A stretch of 64,000 nt of DNA. Source: Diphasiastrum complanatum (lineage: Eukaryota > Streptophyta > Lycopodiopsida > Lycopodiales > Lycopodiaceae). Made by a program: the position numbers and the translations under genes. The notes under the pieces were generated by a model, which was given only the letters and a program-made list of their open reading frames with translations, was not told the origin of the DNA and ran no database searches. Below, in pieces: positions 1 through 11,719 of this stretch. Numbering within the stretch: the stretch's first letter is position 1; every line of letters starts with the position of its first letter. The stretch covers positions 6,234,873 to 6,298,872 of the forward strand of contig CM055107.1 in the NCBI GenBank assembly GCA_029204225.1, in the 5' to 3' direction.

Positions 1-545
1 TCAAGAAGGCGCTCTATCATCAATGAATTCTTGGCTCAGAGAAGTGATCCGCGTCAAGGCCATTTCAACTCACAACTGGCTCAAAGGTGATGGAGCAATT
101 GCTCATGATGGTTTAGTATTTCAGAAATTGCAATGCCCATGACAACTCGCTTACACCTCAAGTGACAATCAAATGAAAAACTCATGACTCGTAATCAACT
201 CTCTCTTGTTGATAGAATGCTAAAGTGATCAACCATTTGCAAAAAACTAAGCTCAACGATGACCTCTTTTCTCAAAAACTAGTAAGCATAACAATAAGGA
301 AAATCTCCAAGTATTTATAGGAGATGGGGAGGGTTTGCCACCATGGAATGAATCCAAAGTGGTAGTTATCTCATAATCACACCATAAAGACTTTTTTCTC
401 ACTAATGGTAGTTTATCTTTTATTTCCAATTAAGTGTGCATGGGGCCTTGCATGCCATTGGACCACACCTTGACTTTTTACTTTTGAAGGATGGTGAAGA
501 GTTGACTTGCCCATTTTGCCATTTTCTATCTTCTTTTTAAAAGGC
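1..545. other. No gene recognised; possible LTR or UTR remnant
   Basis: No credible coding frame is visible in this AT-rich stretch. A TATA-like AGTATTTATAGG lies near 310, which would fit an old LTR promoter ahead of the gypsy pol relic that starts at about 550, but I found no second LTR copy to confirm this. Confidence 0.3.
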
Positions 546-549
546 AAGA

Positions 550-2095
550 CCCCTTAACTTCATGAGATCGAGCATACGGAATGGATTTCACCAATTGTCA
601 TTGTTCCTAAGAAGAATGGAAATTTAAAATTTGTGTGAATCTCAAGGCCTTGAACAAAGTGATGTGGAAGGATCACTTTCCGTAACCATTTACTGAAAGC
701 ATTTTGGACCGCCTTGCTGGAGCGAAAGCTTATAGTTTTCTGGATGGATTTAGTGGTTACAACCAGGTCAAGATTGCACCTGCAGATCGTCACAAAACAG
801 CGTTTGCAACAGGGTGAGGCACCTATGCTTACAAAGTAATGTCGTTTTCCCTAAATCCGGAAAAACGCCAGATATGGGTTTCCCACGGAGTTGTGCTTGG
901 GCATGTGATATCGAGACATGGCATGGTCACAAATTATTCTAAAATCAAGGTTATTGTGAAATTGCCACCACCAACAACAATTCGTGGAGTTTATGTGTTT
1001 CTGGGTCATGCGAACTACTATCGAATTTTTATTATCTTCTTTGCGGATTAGCAAGACCTATATACAAACTGACTGTTGTTCATATTTGGACAATAGAGGC
1101 GTTAGAAGCTTTTTAAAAATTAAAAAAAGCATTAATTTCAGCACCGATACTACGTTCTCCAGATTGGACGATTGAGTTTCATGTTCACACTGATGCCTCA
1201 AAATATGCAATTAAATCAGTTTTGACGTAGCCAGGTGACTATAAGGACTATCCAATACGATTTGCAAGCTGACAATTTATAGATCCAGAGAAGATCTATT
1301 CAACAACAGAACGTGAAGTGTTAGCCATGATTTTTTTTGTACGAAAATTTCGTCATTACCTCATGGAAATGCACTTTGCATTTTATACGGATCACTAGCC
1401 GTTACTTTGCTTGGTAAACAAGACGTGGAATACTGGGCGTATTGCAAGATGGTTATTTCTATTGACATAATTTGACTTTCGAACTGTGGTTCGTAAGGGG
1501 AAGCAACATTATCTAGCCGACCACATTTCGCGAATTGAATATGCACCAGTTAATACTGAAGTGGATGATGAATTACCAGACACTATATTATTTTATGTAG
1601 AGGCAGTACCTAAGTGGACAGCGGATATTGTTCAGTATCTGATGCTAGGACAACTGAATGACTCTTTGACAAAAGTATAGAAGAGACAATTGATTCATAA
1701 GGCTCAACCTTATCAATTGATTGCAGGACAATTGTATCGTCGTGGATCATACAATATTCTACGTAGATGTGTTTTACCGCATGAAATATCAGATTCAATC
1801 ATGTTTTCACGTGATGGCATGTGCGGAAGACATTTCTCTACATATATTACTGTTCGCAAACTTTTACAATCAGGTTGTTGTTGGCCTACACTTCATAAGG
1901 ACACAGAAAATTATATTCAGGCATGTGATGTTTGCCAGCAAGCATGACGGCCTACTAGACAGAACTATGAACCCTTACATCCGGTTTTATCGCTAGCACC
2001 ATTTGAAAAATGGGGATTGGATTATGTTGGTATTCATCCTGTCGTGCGAGGATCTCAGGCCCGATACATTATCGTAGCAACTGACTATGTAAACC
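550..2095 (+). pseudogene. Ty3/gypsy retrotransposon pol relic (RT, RNase H, start of integrase)
   Basis: Read across several frames, this stretch encodes a gypsy reverse transcriptase entry motif (IVPKKNGNLKF near 600), the block with FLDGFSGYNQV near 740, then directly the later block around LGHVISRHG and FLGHANYYR (890-1030). The part holding the YxDD box is missing, so there is an internal deletion near 815-840. RNase H follows (HTDASKYAI near 1190, IYSTTEREVLAM near 1300, KQHYLADHISR near 1505). Next come the H2C2 zinc-binding part of integrase (CDVCQQA at 1925-1945) and the first integrase beta strand (KWGLDYVG near 2010). Many in-frame stops show it is dead. It stops at about 2095, where an LTR of another element begins. 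Confidence 0.9.
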
Positions 2096-2511
2096 TAAGA
2101 TTAGATTGATTATACATCTACAACTAATCAGGGAATTACAAGAGTGGCAGATTAGCCACGACCTAGGAAGTATCTATTGACGTCATGCCATCAGGTCAGA
2201 TCTCTGTACTTCTGGGTACTTGCGTGATCTCTGGTGATACTCCTTGGAGCGTGAGGACAGGATAGGTTTCGTTTCCACCTTTGGTTTCGTTTACCTCGTC
2301 TGCCTTTCTCTCTTGCTGGACCGCAAAAGAATCTCGTTCGTGGATCCTTTGTGTTTGCGAACCATCCGTGTTCACGAACCGTTCGTCTTCGTCTCCGTTG
2401 ACTTTCGTTTTCGCAAAACTCTTCGTGTTTTGTGTCTCCAGATGTTTGAGTTCGTGAACATCTTCATCAGGCGAAGGGCTGAAAGCTAGCAAGACTTTGT
2501 AATGAAAAACA
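2096..2511 (-). repeat. 3' LTR of the antisense copia relic
   Basis: On the minus strand a purine-rich run ends just before TGTTTTTCATTAC at 2511, a plausible polypurine tract and LTR start that follows the end of the copia polyprotein (ADIFNKALDKGLFERQ at about 2570-2620). The LTR body is rich in GTTCGTGAA/TTCACGAAC-type words, as are the LTRs at 26.1-27.0 kb, 41.3-42.0 kb and the window end. The far end is set only by where gypsy sequence resumes, so the boundary is approximate. Confidence 0.5.
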
Positions 2512-5420
2512 CTTTGTTTCTTCAGCTCCCTCTAAAAGCATGGTAGCTTTATGATCTAGAGACTGCTCCATTGCCTCTCAAAGAGCCCTTTGTCCAGAGC
2601 TTTATTGAAGATGTCAGCAACCATATCTTTCATTCCTGTGAAGGTGGTCTACATCATCTTCCTTTCAATCAGATCATTGATCAAGTGATACTTGATCGCA
2701 ATGTGCTTCATTCTTGAGTGGAACACAAGATCTTTTGTCAGGTGTATCGCAGAGGTGTTGTCCATCTGCAAGACCAATGGCTCGTTCCTTGTTTCGCCCA
2801 ATTCGTCTAGGAACTGCCTTAGCCAAATTATTTCATTGGCCATCTTTGCTGCTGCTATGTACTCTACTTCGCAAGACGACTGGGCTACAATGGTCTGCTT
2901 CTTGTTGACCCAGAGAACTGTTGCTCCTGATGCGATGGTCCATCCTTCTGAGATGCTTTTATAGTCGTCCCTGAGAGATGCCTAGCTAGCATTGCTGTAG
3001 GAAAGTATCATGAGACCTGCACCACGACAATAACACAAGCCATAATCCCTTGTTAATTCAAGATATTGCAAAATTAGTTTTGCAATCTTCCAATGTGTCG
3101 AGCCTGGATTCGTACAGAATTGGCTCATCCTGAATACTGCATAAGCAATATCAAGACGTGTGTTGTCTGCAAGGTACATTAGTGAACCTATCAGCCTCTT
3201 GTAGGGTGTGAGCTGCATCTGTTCCCTTTCTTCCTCAGTCTTTGGACAGTCGTCATTTGTTAGCACCATCCCTTCGAACATTGGAGTGTTCGCTCCTTTG
3301 TAGTTCAGCATCCCAAAGTCCTCTAGGATCTTCTGGGTGTATCTGGACTGGTGAAGGTATAACTTGTCTCCCTCATAGTCCCTTTCAATCTGTAAGCCTA
3401 GGTAACACCTGGCTTCTCCTAGATCCACTATCTCAAAATGTTTCGAGATGTCTGTCTTTACTTCAGCAATTAGCTGCTCACTCCTGCAAAGTATCAGAGT
3501 GTTGTACACATAAACAACCATTATGATGATTTGCCCATCTGTAACTCTGACATACACATTGGAGTCAGCCAACAGAGGCTTGAATCCCAATGATTTCAGG
3601 GACTGATCCTTCTTCTTGTACCATTGTCGGATTGATTGCTTCAGACCATAGATGCTTCTATGCATTCTGCATACATAGTCAAGAAGTGAATTCGAGACAA
3701 ATCCTAGGGGTTGATCCATGTAGACCTCTTCATCTAATTCGCCATGCAAGAAGGTTGTCTTCTTGTCCACAATGTGGATCCTGAGGTCATAAGCTACTAC
3801 ATATGCAAACAACAGACGTAGGGATGAATGTTTGACGACAGGAGAGAAGGTTTTAGAGTAGTCAATACCGTATCTCTGAGAGAAACCCTTCGCTACCAGT
3901 CTTGCCTTGTATTTTGTCACACTCCCGTCTGGTCCATATTTGAGTTTGAAAACCCATTTGCATATGACAATCTTGCGCTTATGAGGTAATGGCTCCAACG
4001 TCCATACTTAATTCTTCCTCATGGACTCCATCTCTTCGTTCATGGCTTGGATCCATTTGCCCTTTTCTGGACCTTCAATCGCCTCCTCCAATGTCTGTGG
4101 TTCGCCACTGAACCCACCGAATTCTTCTGATGTGGAAGCTGAGCTGCCTGGCACAAATCTTGCTGGCGCTCTTCGTGGTCTTGTCGACCTTCTGGGAGAT
4201 CCTCTCGGAACAACTATGTCTTTTCTCTTGTCTGCTCTGCTCGGTCCAGAACCATCTTGGTTTACAGGAACTACGGTGGCAGGTTGCCTCTCAAATCTTT
4301 CTTCATCTGATTCGTCGTTCGAATGGGAGATGACTCAAAAATCTTCGTTTTCGTGTTCATCCTCTACTCTCTCTGACGTTGGCGGCAGGTCATAGTATTG
4401 TCTTTCTAGAACTTCATAGCTAACAGGGTCTTCGTTGGCCATTGTCCTACTCTCGTTGAATTTGACATCCCTCACTGTTTTTCACAGTGTTCGTGTCTGG
4501 CATGTAGATCTGTAGTATGACGAATTATTGTCATAACCTACCAGAGATCCTTGCTTGGCTTTCTCATCAAGCTTCTTGTGAAGCTTATCAGGAATATGTG
4601 CATATGCCGCACAACCAAATATTCTGACGTGAGACAGGCTGGGCTTCCTACCCCACCATAGCTCATGTGGTGTCGTGTGAGGAACACTAGATTTACCTGT
4701 CCTGTTCTGAATGTATGCGGCTGTAGCTACTACTTCAGCCCACAATGCCCTTGGAGCCTTTGAGTATGCCAGCATGCATCTGGCTGCTTCCATCAGGGTC
4801 TTGTTCTTTCATTCAGCAACACCATTGTGCTGCGGTGTGTAGGCTGCAGTTCTTTTGTGAATGATGCCACAATCATTGCAAAAGTAAGTGAAGCGATTCG
4901 AGATATATTCGCCACCTCGATCTATTCTGATCTGCTTCACCTTGCTGCCTGTGCATTTCTGAGCCCAATTCACATATTCTGTGAATTTATCGAGTGCTTC
5001 AGATTTATTCTGAATAAAATACACTCTGGCAAACTTGCTATAATCATCAATGAAGATTATATAGTATTTTGAATCTTTTGCTGAGATCACGTTGAATGGA
5101 CCACATATGTTAGAGTGCACCAGCTCCAGAATTTTTGTCGTTCTGTAGGAGTCTTTGACGAATGGTGTGCGTGACATCTTGCCTTTCAAACATGCATCAT
5201 AGGTGGTCGAACTGGTTGCGTTCGAGATGTTGACCCCTGTTATTGCTCCATGATGACTTGTCTGGTAGAGTGCCATTGAGTGTCTGGCTAGTCGTCATGG
5301 GTCTGATGCATTTGATCTTCAGGTAGGTGCACCTTTAGATGATATAGGTTGCCCTTCCTTCTGTCTTGAGCAATGATTTCTAAATTTAGTGATTTTATTG
5401 ACTTTGATGATGACGACCTC
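2512..5420 (-). pseudogene. Ty1/copia polyprotein relic A (pre-integrase to RNase H)
   Basis: From 5' to 3' on the minus strand: gag-pre-integrase end (RRKGNLYHLKVH near 5330-5370), integrase core (HSNICGPF, FIDDYSKFARVYF, RIDRGGEYIS, TPQHNGVAE, 5276-4809), the integrase tail (WWGRKPSLSHVRIFGCAAYA, 4793-4482), the long reverse transcriptase (3998-2982; KWVFKLKYGPDG, ARLVAKGFSQRYGIDY, SIYGLKQ) and RNase H (2843-2649; EIIWLRQFLDELGE, QMDNTSAIHLTKD). The RT catalytic box that should read YVDD reads YVYN at about 3500-3515, so both aspartates are lost. Frameshifts separate the pre-integrase, integrase and RNase H pieces. Gag and protease are absent because the element breaks off near 5400-5420 at the neighbouring gene. 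Its wording is close to relic D at 35.0-38.8 kb, so both are likely one family. Confidence 0.93.
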
Positions 5421-5424
5421 ATAG

Positions 5425-6192
5425 ATGGCATCGACTGAGGACCAGGAAGAATGGGCAAGTGGCACATATGCCCTACAAAGGATGCTATTTGAGAGCAGGG
5501 CATATGAGGCTAATATGCCGAGTAAGGAGGAGTTTTTGGCTTTTCAGAAAAGGTATCTGCCACCTCCCATATATACTATTCCAGTTGACCAACAATCGAC
5601 CATTATTGCTGGTCACAATTTAGAAGCTGCTGGTGTGATCCAAGCTGATGAGGAGGATCTGGTAAGTACACCTTCTCACAAAAATCATTTACTATTTAAC
5701 GTGTAACTGATGATTGATCTGCTAGTTTGACTAACACTCGATTATGTGTTGTAGGAAATCGTTGAAGTTGATGCCTTTGTTAGCAAGCATGGAGGACTGA
5801 GAGAAAGACAAGGCAGGAGACAGAAGGATGCCTCATTGGCTCATTATTTGAACCATTTTGTAAATAGCGAAATTTGTATTCTTCATGAAAGGTTTTTTGT
5901 GAATGCGAGAACCTTACTCATGGCCATCAAGGCCCTATCTTATTTTGCCCAAGGGCATAAACATCCAAAAAATACATATAGAATCATTTTTGGCAAAAGA
6001 GATGTTGCTCTTAAAGTGTTCAATTACGTGCCAAAAAATGTTCCTATGAGATCATATGCTCTGGCAATTCTATTACAATATATAGATCTGAGCAAAAGGC
6101 GATCCACTCGATTTTTGGATCCGTATGATAGGAAAAAGTTTCTTCATGACCACACAGCAAAAATTGTCCTTAGAGACAATGAAGAAAAATGA
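5425..6192 (+). CDS. Unrecognised two-exon gene, convergent with the RAG1-like transposase
   Basis: Exon 1 runs from an ATG at 5425 to 5661, with a GTAAGT donor. Exon 2 runs from 5755, after GTTGTAG, to a TGA at 6190-6192. Joined in frame, they give about 225 residues without an internal stop. I do not recognise the family. Visible features are an acidic patch at the splice junction (QADEEDL/EIVEVD), a basic patch (RERQGRRQKD), and a C-terminal half rich in aromatic and basic residues (YRIIFGKRDVALKVFNYVP, RSTRFLDPYDRKKF). There is no signal peptide or membrane segment. It ends 82 bp from the 3' end of the minus-strand transposase gene, so the two converge, as accessory genes of DNA transposons often do. 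It could be an accessory protein of that element or a captured host fragment; the upstream end may have been lost at the junction with copia relic A. Confidence 0.55.
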
Positions 6193-6273
6193 TTGTACTC
6201 TTTTCCATTTAATGTATGTGAAATTTGAGAATTTTTTATTACACGCATTTGATCTTTATTGAATGCCATCAAT

Positions 6274-8804
6274 CTAATTTTGGTTTATAAATTTACATGC
6301 TTTTTTGAATCTTTGATATTCAGTTGATCTTGTTGTATATCGAACTTGAGCTCGTCCATAAAACCATTGGAATAGCTGAATGATGTAACTATTTTTTGAG
6401 GATGTTCCACCATGTTGTGTATTTCGATGAAATGCTGCTCTTGCCTGCCAATGTGATTTCTCCATTCCTTGTGAGGACCATATACTCAAACTGCCATACT
6501 TTTTTGCAAAAAATGATGCATGATGCCTTAGTATGTGCTGCAATATCAAAGATTTATGCATTGGTTAGAAAAATATGCATTGGTTAGAATCTATCAAGCA
6601 AGTTATACTAAAATTATAAAATTGTAAGACACTGTTCAAATGTATCTTACCATGTACTGGGTGATGTGATCTGAGCCCCAAGCCACACGAACTGCATCTA
6701 CAAACTCTATTGCTATTTTCTCCAATAGGAGTGCATCTGCATATGAAATTGTGTCTTTTCTAAGCACTTCAACCATATTATCGAGCTTTTTCCAAACTTC
6801 AACCTTCGTTACCCTTGTTGTTTCTTTATCTTCAAAGTCTTCTGTTGCAGAAATAACATATTTCCAAACCGAGTATTGGATCTTAGATGACTCTTTAGAA
6901 TGATTTGATAAAAATCGACGAGCTTTGACTCTTCCTATGCTAGCTAGGTTTACTGGGTGAGTTTCCTGTTTTTCTCCAAAGCTTTTCATCTTTTTGTATT
7001 TTAAAATGGCCTTTATGAAGGCCTGCTTTTGACAACACTTCCTCTAATCGAGCGATTGCTTGTTTTGATGCTGACTCTAGCTTAGTATTCCATGCAAACA
7101 AGATATGAAGATATATTAATTTCTCTATGATCCTCACCTCTTCATGAAGTGTGCAAATATGCACATTTTGTAAAGGAATTGGTAGTACTGGTTTCCAGTT
7201 GGGACCTTCAATATCTCTTGAAACTCTTGTGTTCCTTGAAATGTCATTTGATGATTTCATATAATATAGACATGGATGTTTCAAATTTGCTCCATGAGAT
7301 ACATTGAACATACATTTCAATGACTTCAAGTCTCCAGCTAAATGCCATCCCACAAAAAATTCACCTCTGTCAAGAACACTAAGTACTTTGCCATTCATAT
7401 GATCCTTTATGATATCTGGATAACTTGTTCTGCTAAAAATCCAGGAAAGAACATTGTGATCCTCCTTGATAACCTGTTCAACATATGGAATCACAAGTTT
7501 TTATATATTCAAAACAATTACTAAAAGAAATTGCACATGAATAACAGCCGTTTTTTACCTGAAAACATGCTAGCCACCATATGTTGTTTTTTGATTGCAC
7601 ACTGAAGTTGAGATCCCTTGAGTTTGTTGCATTGCTCAATGCTCCATTCATGAGAGTAATACTTACTCTTTCCAACTTTTTTCCTTTTATAACTTTCGAT
7701 TCATCTAGCTTGACCACCAGAATAAGTTTGCTCATACTAACACTTGTTATATTATAAAATTTCACTATAAATCTCAATAAATGATTCAAATCCACAAATA
7801 AGTTGTTGGTAGAATTATATGACAAATTGCCAGACTTTGAATTGTAAATCTCATTGATGTGAAAAGGGATTCCAATGACATTTTGCATACCCTTATTCAA
7901 TACATCTCTCTCCAATCTTATCTGAAAAGGGCGAGGAATGAAAATTTTTTTTACGTGCAATTGTCCAAAATCCTCTTTAATAATTTTAAATATACTCGCA
8001 TATGCCTCCCTGCTAATACCTGAGAAATCGCATGCTCCCTAAATTAACGTTCGGTCGATTACCTTACCGACCTTGTTCATCAAAGCCTCAATGACCTTGG
8101 ACTTGATTCGAGAATATCGATTATTGTCCAATAAAGACTTTGTGGACTTGGTTGTCAATACCGAACTCGGTGATTTTCCGATCAGGTCATTGTCCTTCAT
8201 ATGCTCATTTGCAACCAATGCTGATCTGCAAATGATTATGAAAATCAAGAAACCCAAATAGGACACATAATAAATGTCATGCTATTCACAAAACTAAAAT
8301 AAATCTGATTCAAATCAAATCCTTACTTGAATGCTTGAATCATTTTTCTCCGCTGGCCTCCATTTAACGAAAGCTCATGAATGTCCTTCAGAATTCTTTT
8401 TCGCTTGTTTCTTTTTAAATTCTTATCTAGTATGCAAGTTTCTTCTTTTAACTGTGCATTATCTTTTTTTGTTTGTGATAATGCGGTCTCTTTTTCTCTA
8501 TAGTCAGCAAGCAAACCATTTAACATACATTCTAAACTCTGTATTTTATGAACAGAGTTTGCAACACCATAAGTCATCAATCTTTCACAATACCCCAGTA
8601 AACGTTTTCTCTGTCACACAAAAACTTTATTAATTGTGTGATGGATTGGAATTGTGGAGCTTGCATCGAGCTCAGATCCAATGGATACAAACTTCCGTCA
8701 ATCCACAAATCATAATTCTTTCTTTGGTTGATTCTATGAGTGATCATATCAAGTGGAGAAACTGTGGATTCTTTCACTAGTCCTCTTTTAGCTATCGGAG
8801 CATT
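6274..8804 (-). pseudogene. DDE transposase relic with RAG1/Transib-like core, four exons
   Basis: I read four exons with good splice sites: 8804-8327, 8225-7559, 7473-6651 and 6537-6274. Exon 1 has a charged, probably coiled-coil stretch (about 8510-8370). Exon 2 carries VVKLDESK, the Asp codon at 7703-7705 being the likely first catalytic residue. Exon 3 carries AGDLKSL (Asp at 7330-7332), then HPCLYY, then LHEEVRIIEK. Exon 4 opens with an H-x4-H pair and runs into SLSIWSSQGMEKSHW, with the Glu at 6460-6462. In RAG1 the motifs are D600, D708, C727-x2-C730, H937-x4-H942 and E962 within WASEGNE. Here the spacing from second His to Glu is 20 residues, as in RAG1, and from Asp to Cys is 20 (19 in RAG1). 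Similar proteins with a QGxEK motif occur in animals as uncharacterised transposase-like genes, as far as I recall. Lesions: TAG at 8039-8041, a 1-bp loss near 8585, a CTAG doubling at 6940-6947, and Tyr for the second zinc Cys at 7261-7263. Confidence 0.72.
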
Positions 8805-9296
8805 CTAGGCAGGGAGAACAATGTGTAGATGAAACTGAGACATCTCCGCAATCATCAACTGACAGACCAAAAAGAAAATAGACACTATTTTTCATCCATG
8901 GCATACCTGAGATTCTATGTTTATTCTCTCGCTAGTTAAAACGAGGGACACAATCTCATTTTCAAATTTGAAAAAGTTAGTTAATGAGCGTCATAGGTTC
9001 ATGAAGTCGTAGTTAAATGTGTCAAAATTGTGTCATGTTAACTACACATTACTAGTAAGGTTAAGCTAAACTGGACCTGAAAGTCCGTCGGAGTTTTAAA
9101 ATCCGATGTTTTTTTGGTCCTACGTGGCATTTCTTAGACGGCCCTTTTGATGTTTGTAACTCCTCTAATGTTTATTTCATAATGTCGATACTCTGTTGCT
9201 TTGGATCTTTAAAAAATAGTAAAGGAAACTTGTTTTCCGATGATTATAAATCGATAATTCAATTAAACTATCATAACTTGTTGTTTGAATTGCAAG
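8805..9296. other. Spacer between transposase relic and aspartic protease copy 1
   Basis: The first 13 bases, read on the minus strand, are a pyrimidine-rich stretch ending in CCTAG that fits a splice acceptor for transposase exon 1, so an unidentified 5' exon may lie here or beyond. No other coding signal was found. A short imperfect inverted repeat (CGGAGTTTTAAAATCCG) lies near 9090. Confidence 0.4.
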
Positions 9297-10344
9297 TTTT
9301 TGGGTCCCTCATGATAAAGTGTGTTCTCAGGTTGGTGTATGTGATTCCAACAGGTTAATACACTTTGCTCAATGTTGGAATTCTAATATTATGTTTCAAT
9401 GATTGGCAAGTTTGAGGCTAAGTGGGAGTAACTGTGTACGCATTACAATTGACGACATTCTTACTTCATCATGAATGCCCTGGCAGTGCCAGAATTGCTA
9501 GTGTGTTGGACAGAGAACATGTCCTCGCGGGGGATGAAGGGGATGACACGCTTTGTAATGTTTGTGAGATGGTTGCCAACTGGGTGCATAACCAACTTTG
9601 ACAAAATCAAAGCAAATCTCAAATCATTTCTTATCTTGACCAGGTTTGACAATGTTCACAATTTATGTTCCTAGTGATTAATTGGGCCTCCTCTAGAACT
9701 ACAGTCTTGGCATCCAATAGATTGCCATATTTTCTGTACAGTATTTGATTTGGTATCAAGTACGTTATATTTGTATAGTTATTTTGAGGTACATGTTTGT
9801 GACATGAGCTTGATGGAGTACAATCAATTTAGGAATGTTACTTCTAGGCCCATATCTCTAGAATTTGTCATTTACAATTAAACCCTTTAATTGGAAAATT
9901 TTGACACTCTGACATTGTTGGCATATTGTGTGACAAGTTTAGCTATTAGAGATCATATTTCATTTGGATTTCATGGCTTGACATAAAAGAAAATAGAAAA
10001 TATGTAGCTAGATATGTGGCCTGCTGAGTCAGTACAAATGTTGGATGTTTTAGTATCCGAGGTTAGAGCAATATGAAATACTTGTTTTAGGCTTACAGAT
10101 GTGTAAGAAGCATCCATGAAATAGCACATGAAGAAGTTTAGAAGTTCGAAGAGTTATTTTATTTGTGTTACTTTTTCAAATTGCCATCGTGAGTGCTACG
10201 ATCACTTAGGCAGGTGGAAAACACTTCTGCATTTTAAATGATATGCATTTGATATGAAAGATATAGTTTTTATCTCAATCCCGTTTTTTGTTTCATTTTT
10301 TGTGGTTGCTTGCAAATAAATTTGAACAATGTAGTTATAGTTAC

Positions 10345-10667
10345 GTAATGGATTGTTGGTGACTATTCTGCCCATTTCTAAACAGATTAAAAAGCAGAAT
10401 AGTCACCTGTTTTTTTAAAGAAAAATTAGTGCAGATTCTGCCTGCGTTTGCCATGTGGCAGCATCGGATTGGTCTCAAAAAATTTTTAGTGTTGTTTTTG
10501 CTTGCACCTGCCACGTGGCAGCTAAGGATTGGTTTAAAAAGGGTCCACAAATCCATCACGCAATGGAAGGGGCCGGGCAGAGGCCATTCTGCCCGATAAC
10601 AGAATTTTGTTAGGCTCGGGCCGAGCCTAAAAGAATTCTGGAAATCCTTGCCCGGCCCCTTCCATAA
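10345..10667. mobile_element. Foldback MITE-like insertion in the copy 1 intron
   Basis: Copy 2 of the aspartic protease reads GTTATAGTTACAACAACC at the matching intron position (minus strand, about 52220-52240). Here the same words are split by roughly 323 bp, with TAC on both sides (10342-10344 and 10668-10670), a likely 3-bp target duplication. The ends share a short imperfect inverted repeat (TAATGGA/TTATGGA). Inside are a perfect 14-bp inverted repeat with a 22-nt loop (10358-10371 with 10394-10407) and a nested cruciform with perfect 16-bp arms (10564-10579 with 10649-10664) around a GC-rich palindrome (10611-10629). It has no coding capacity. It could be a Tourist-like (3-bp target) or other foldback element. 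Confidence 0.68.
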
Positions 10668-11650
10668 TACAACAACATTAGTTTGCCTCATACGCACTTT
10701 TTTTTCTTTTAATGTATATGCTTGCTTTTACTTCAATCTCATTCATTTTTTCTTTCTCTTAGTATCAAATTACTCCCGTAGTAGAATTCAGCCATAGGAT
10801 GAGGTTAGGAACATAAAATCTTGGTCCTATTGCTTTAAGTGGTAGCATAATTGGGCTGTACGATGAGGTTAGGAGCACAAGAAAATATGGTTAAGAAATC
10901 CTTTACATGAGTCACTTGTCAGGAAACTAACCAATAGGAGCACATGACATTGAAGGACCAAATGAAGATTGAGTAATTTTTTCAATTCAAGACTGGGTGA
11001 ACTACTTTCTGAAATGCATTTGTAATGATTTTAAACCATGTTGCGTATTCCTAACAGCCACAAAAAACTATTGGTAAAAGTACATTTTTGACGGGTTTGA
11101 GTTTTGGGTTTCTCGGTTACATCCATTCTGTAATTTGCTAGAATATAACGAAATTTCAAATGCACAATAGTTAGTGGGTTTAGTTTGTTTTTCGATCCTC
11201 CAGATATGTGGCTGTTATGATGCTTTTCTTTGTTGAGCTCATTTTTTTCTTCCTCAAGTTCTTTGTGATGAATTTGTAAACTCATTAATTCGGTTTCTCA
11301 TGATGCAGCTTCGTGAGCAAGCACCACATCCACAAGGAGAATATACTGTTAATTGTGATGCAATCCCTCAGATGCCAAATGTGTCCTTAACTATAGCAAA
11401 TCATATTTTTGTACTCAATCCAGAACAGGTTTGGTTTCGTTGCTTCTGCTCGTGGTTGTTTGAGAAGTTGGGAAATGTAGCAATTTCTACTTGATGGAAG
11501 AGGATTTGTATTGAATGTTTTGACTTCGAACAAATAATGCCAAGACCGGACTGTTTGAAATAAGAGACATGATGAATTTTTAGACAAAATTGCTTTACAT
11601 AAATGGAATGAGAGATGAATTTCTATACAACATTGCTCCACATAATTGAA

Positions 11651-11654
<4 letters not shown>

Positions 11655-11716
<62 letters not shown>
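11655..11716. repeat. (GA)n microsatellite in aspartic protease intron
   Basis: A pure GA run of about 62 bp lies between exons 3 and 4 of copy 1. The inverted copy has the matching run, longer, at 50905-51012. Confidence 0.97.

Positions 11717-11719
<3 letters not shown>

Noticed and set aside
2196-2492. 98-codon minus-strand and 81-codon plus-strand ORFs
   Set aside because: They lie inside an LTR and show no protein family features.
10341-10697. 118-codon minus-strand ORF
   Set aside because: It spans the foldback insertion and both intron edges, so it cannot be an ancestral gene.
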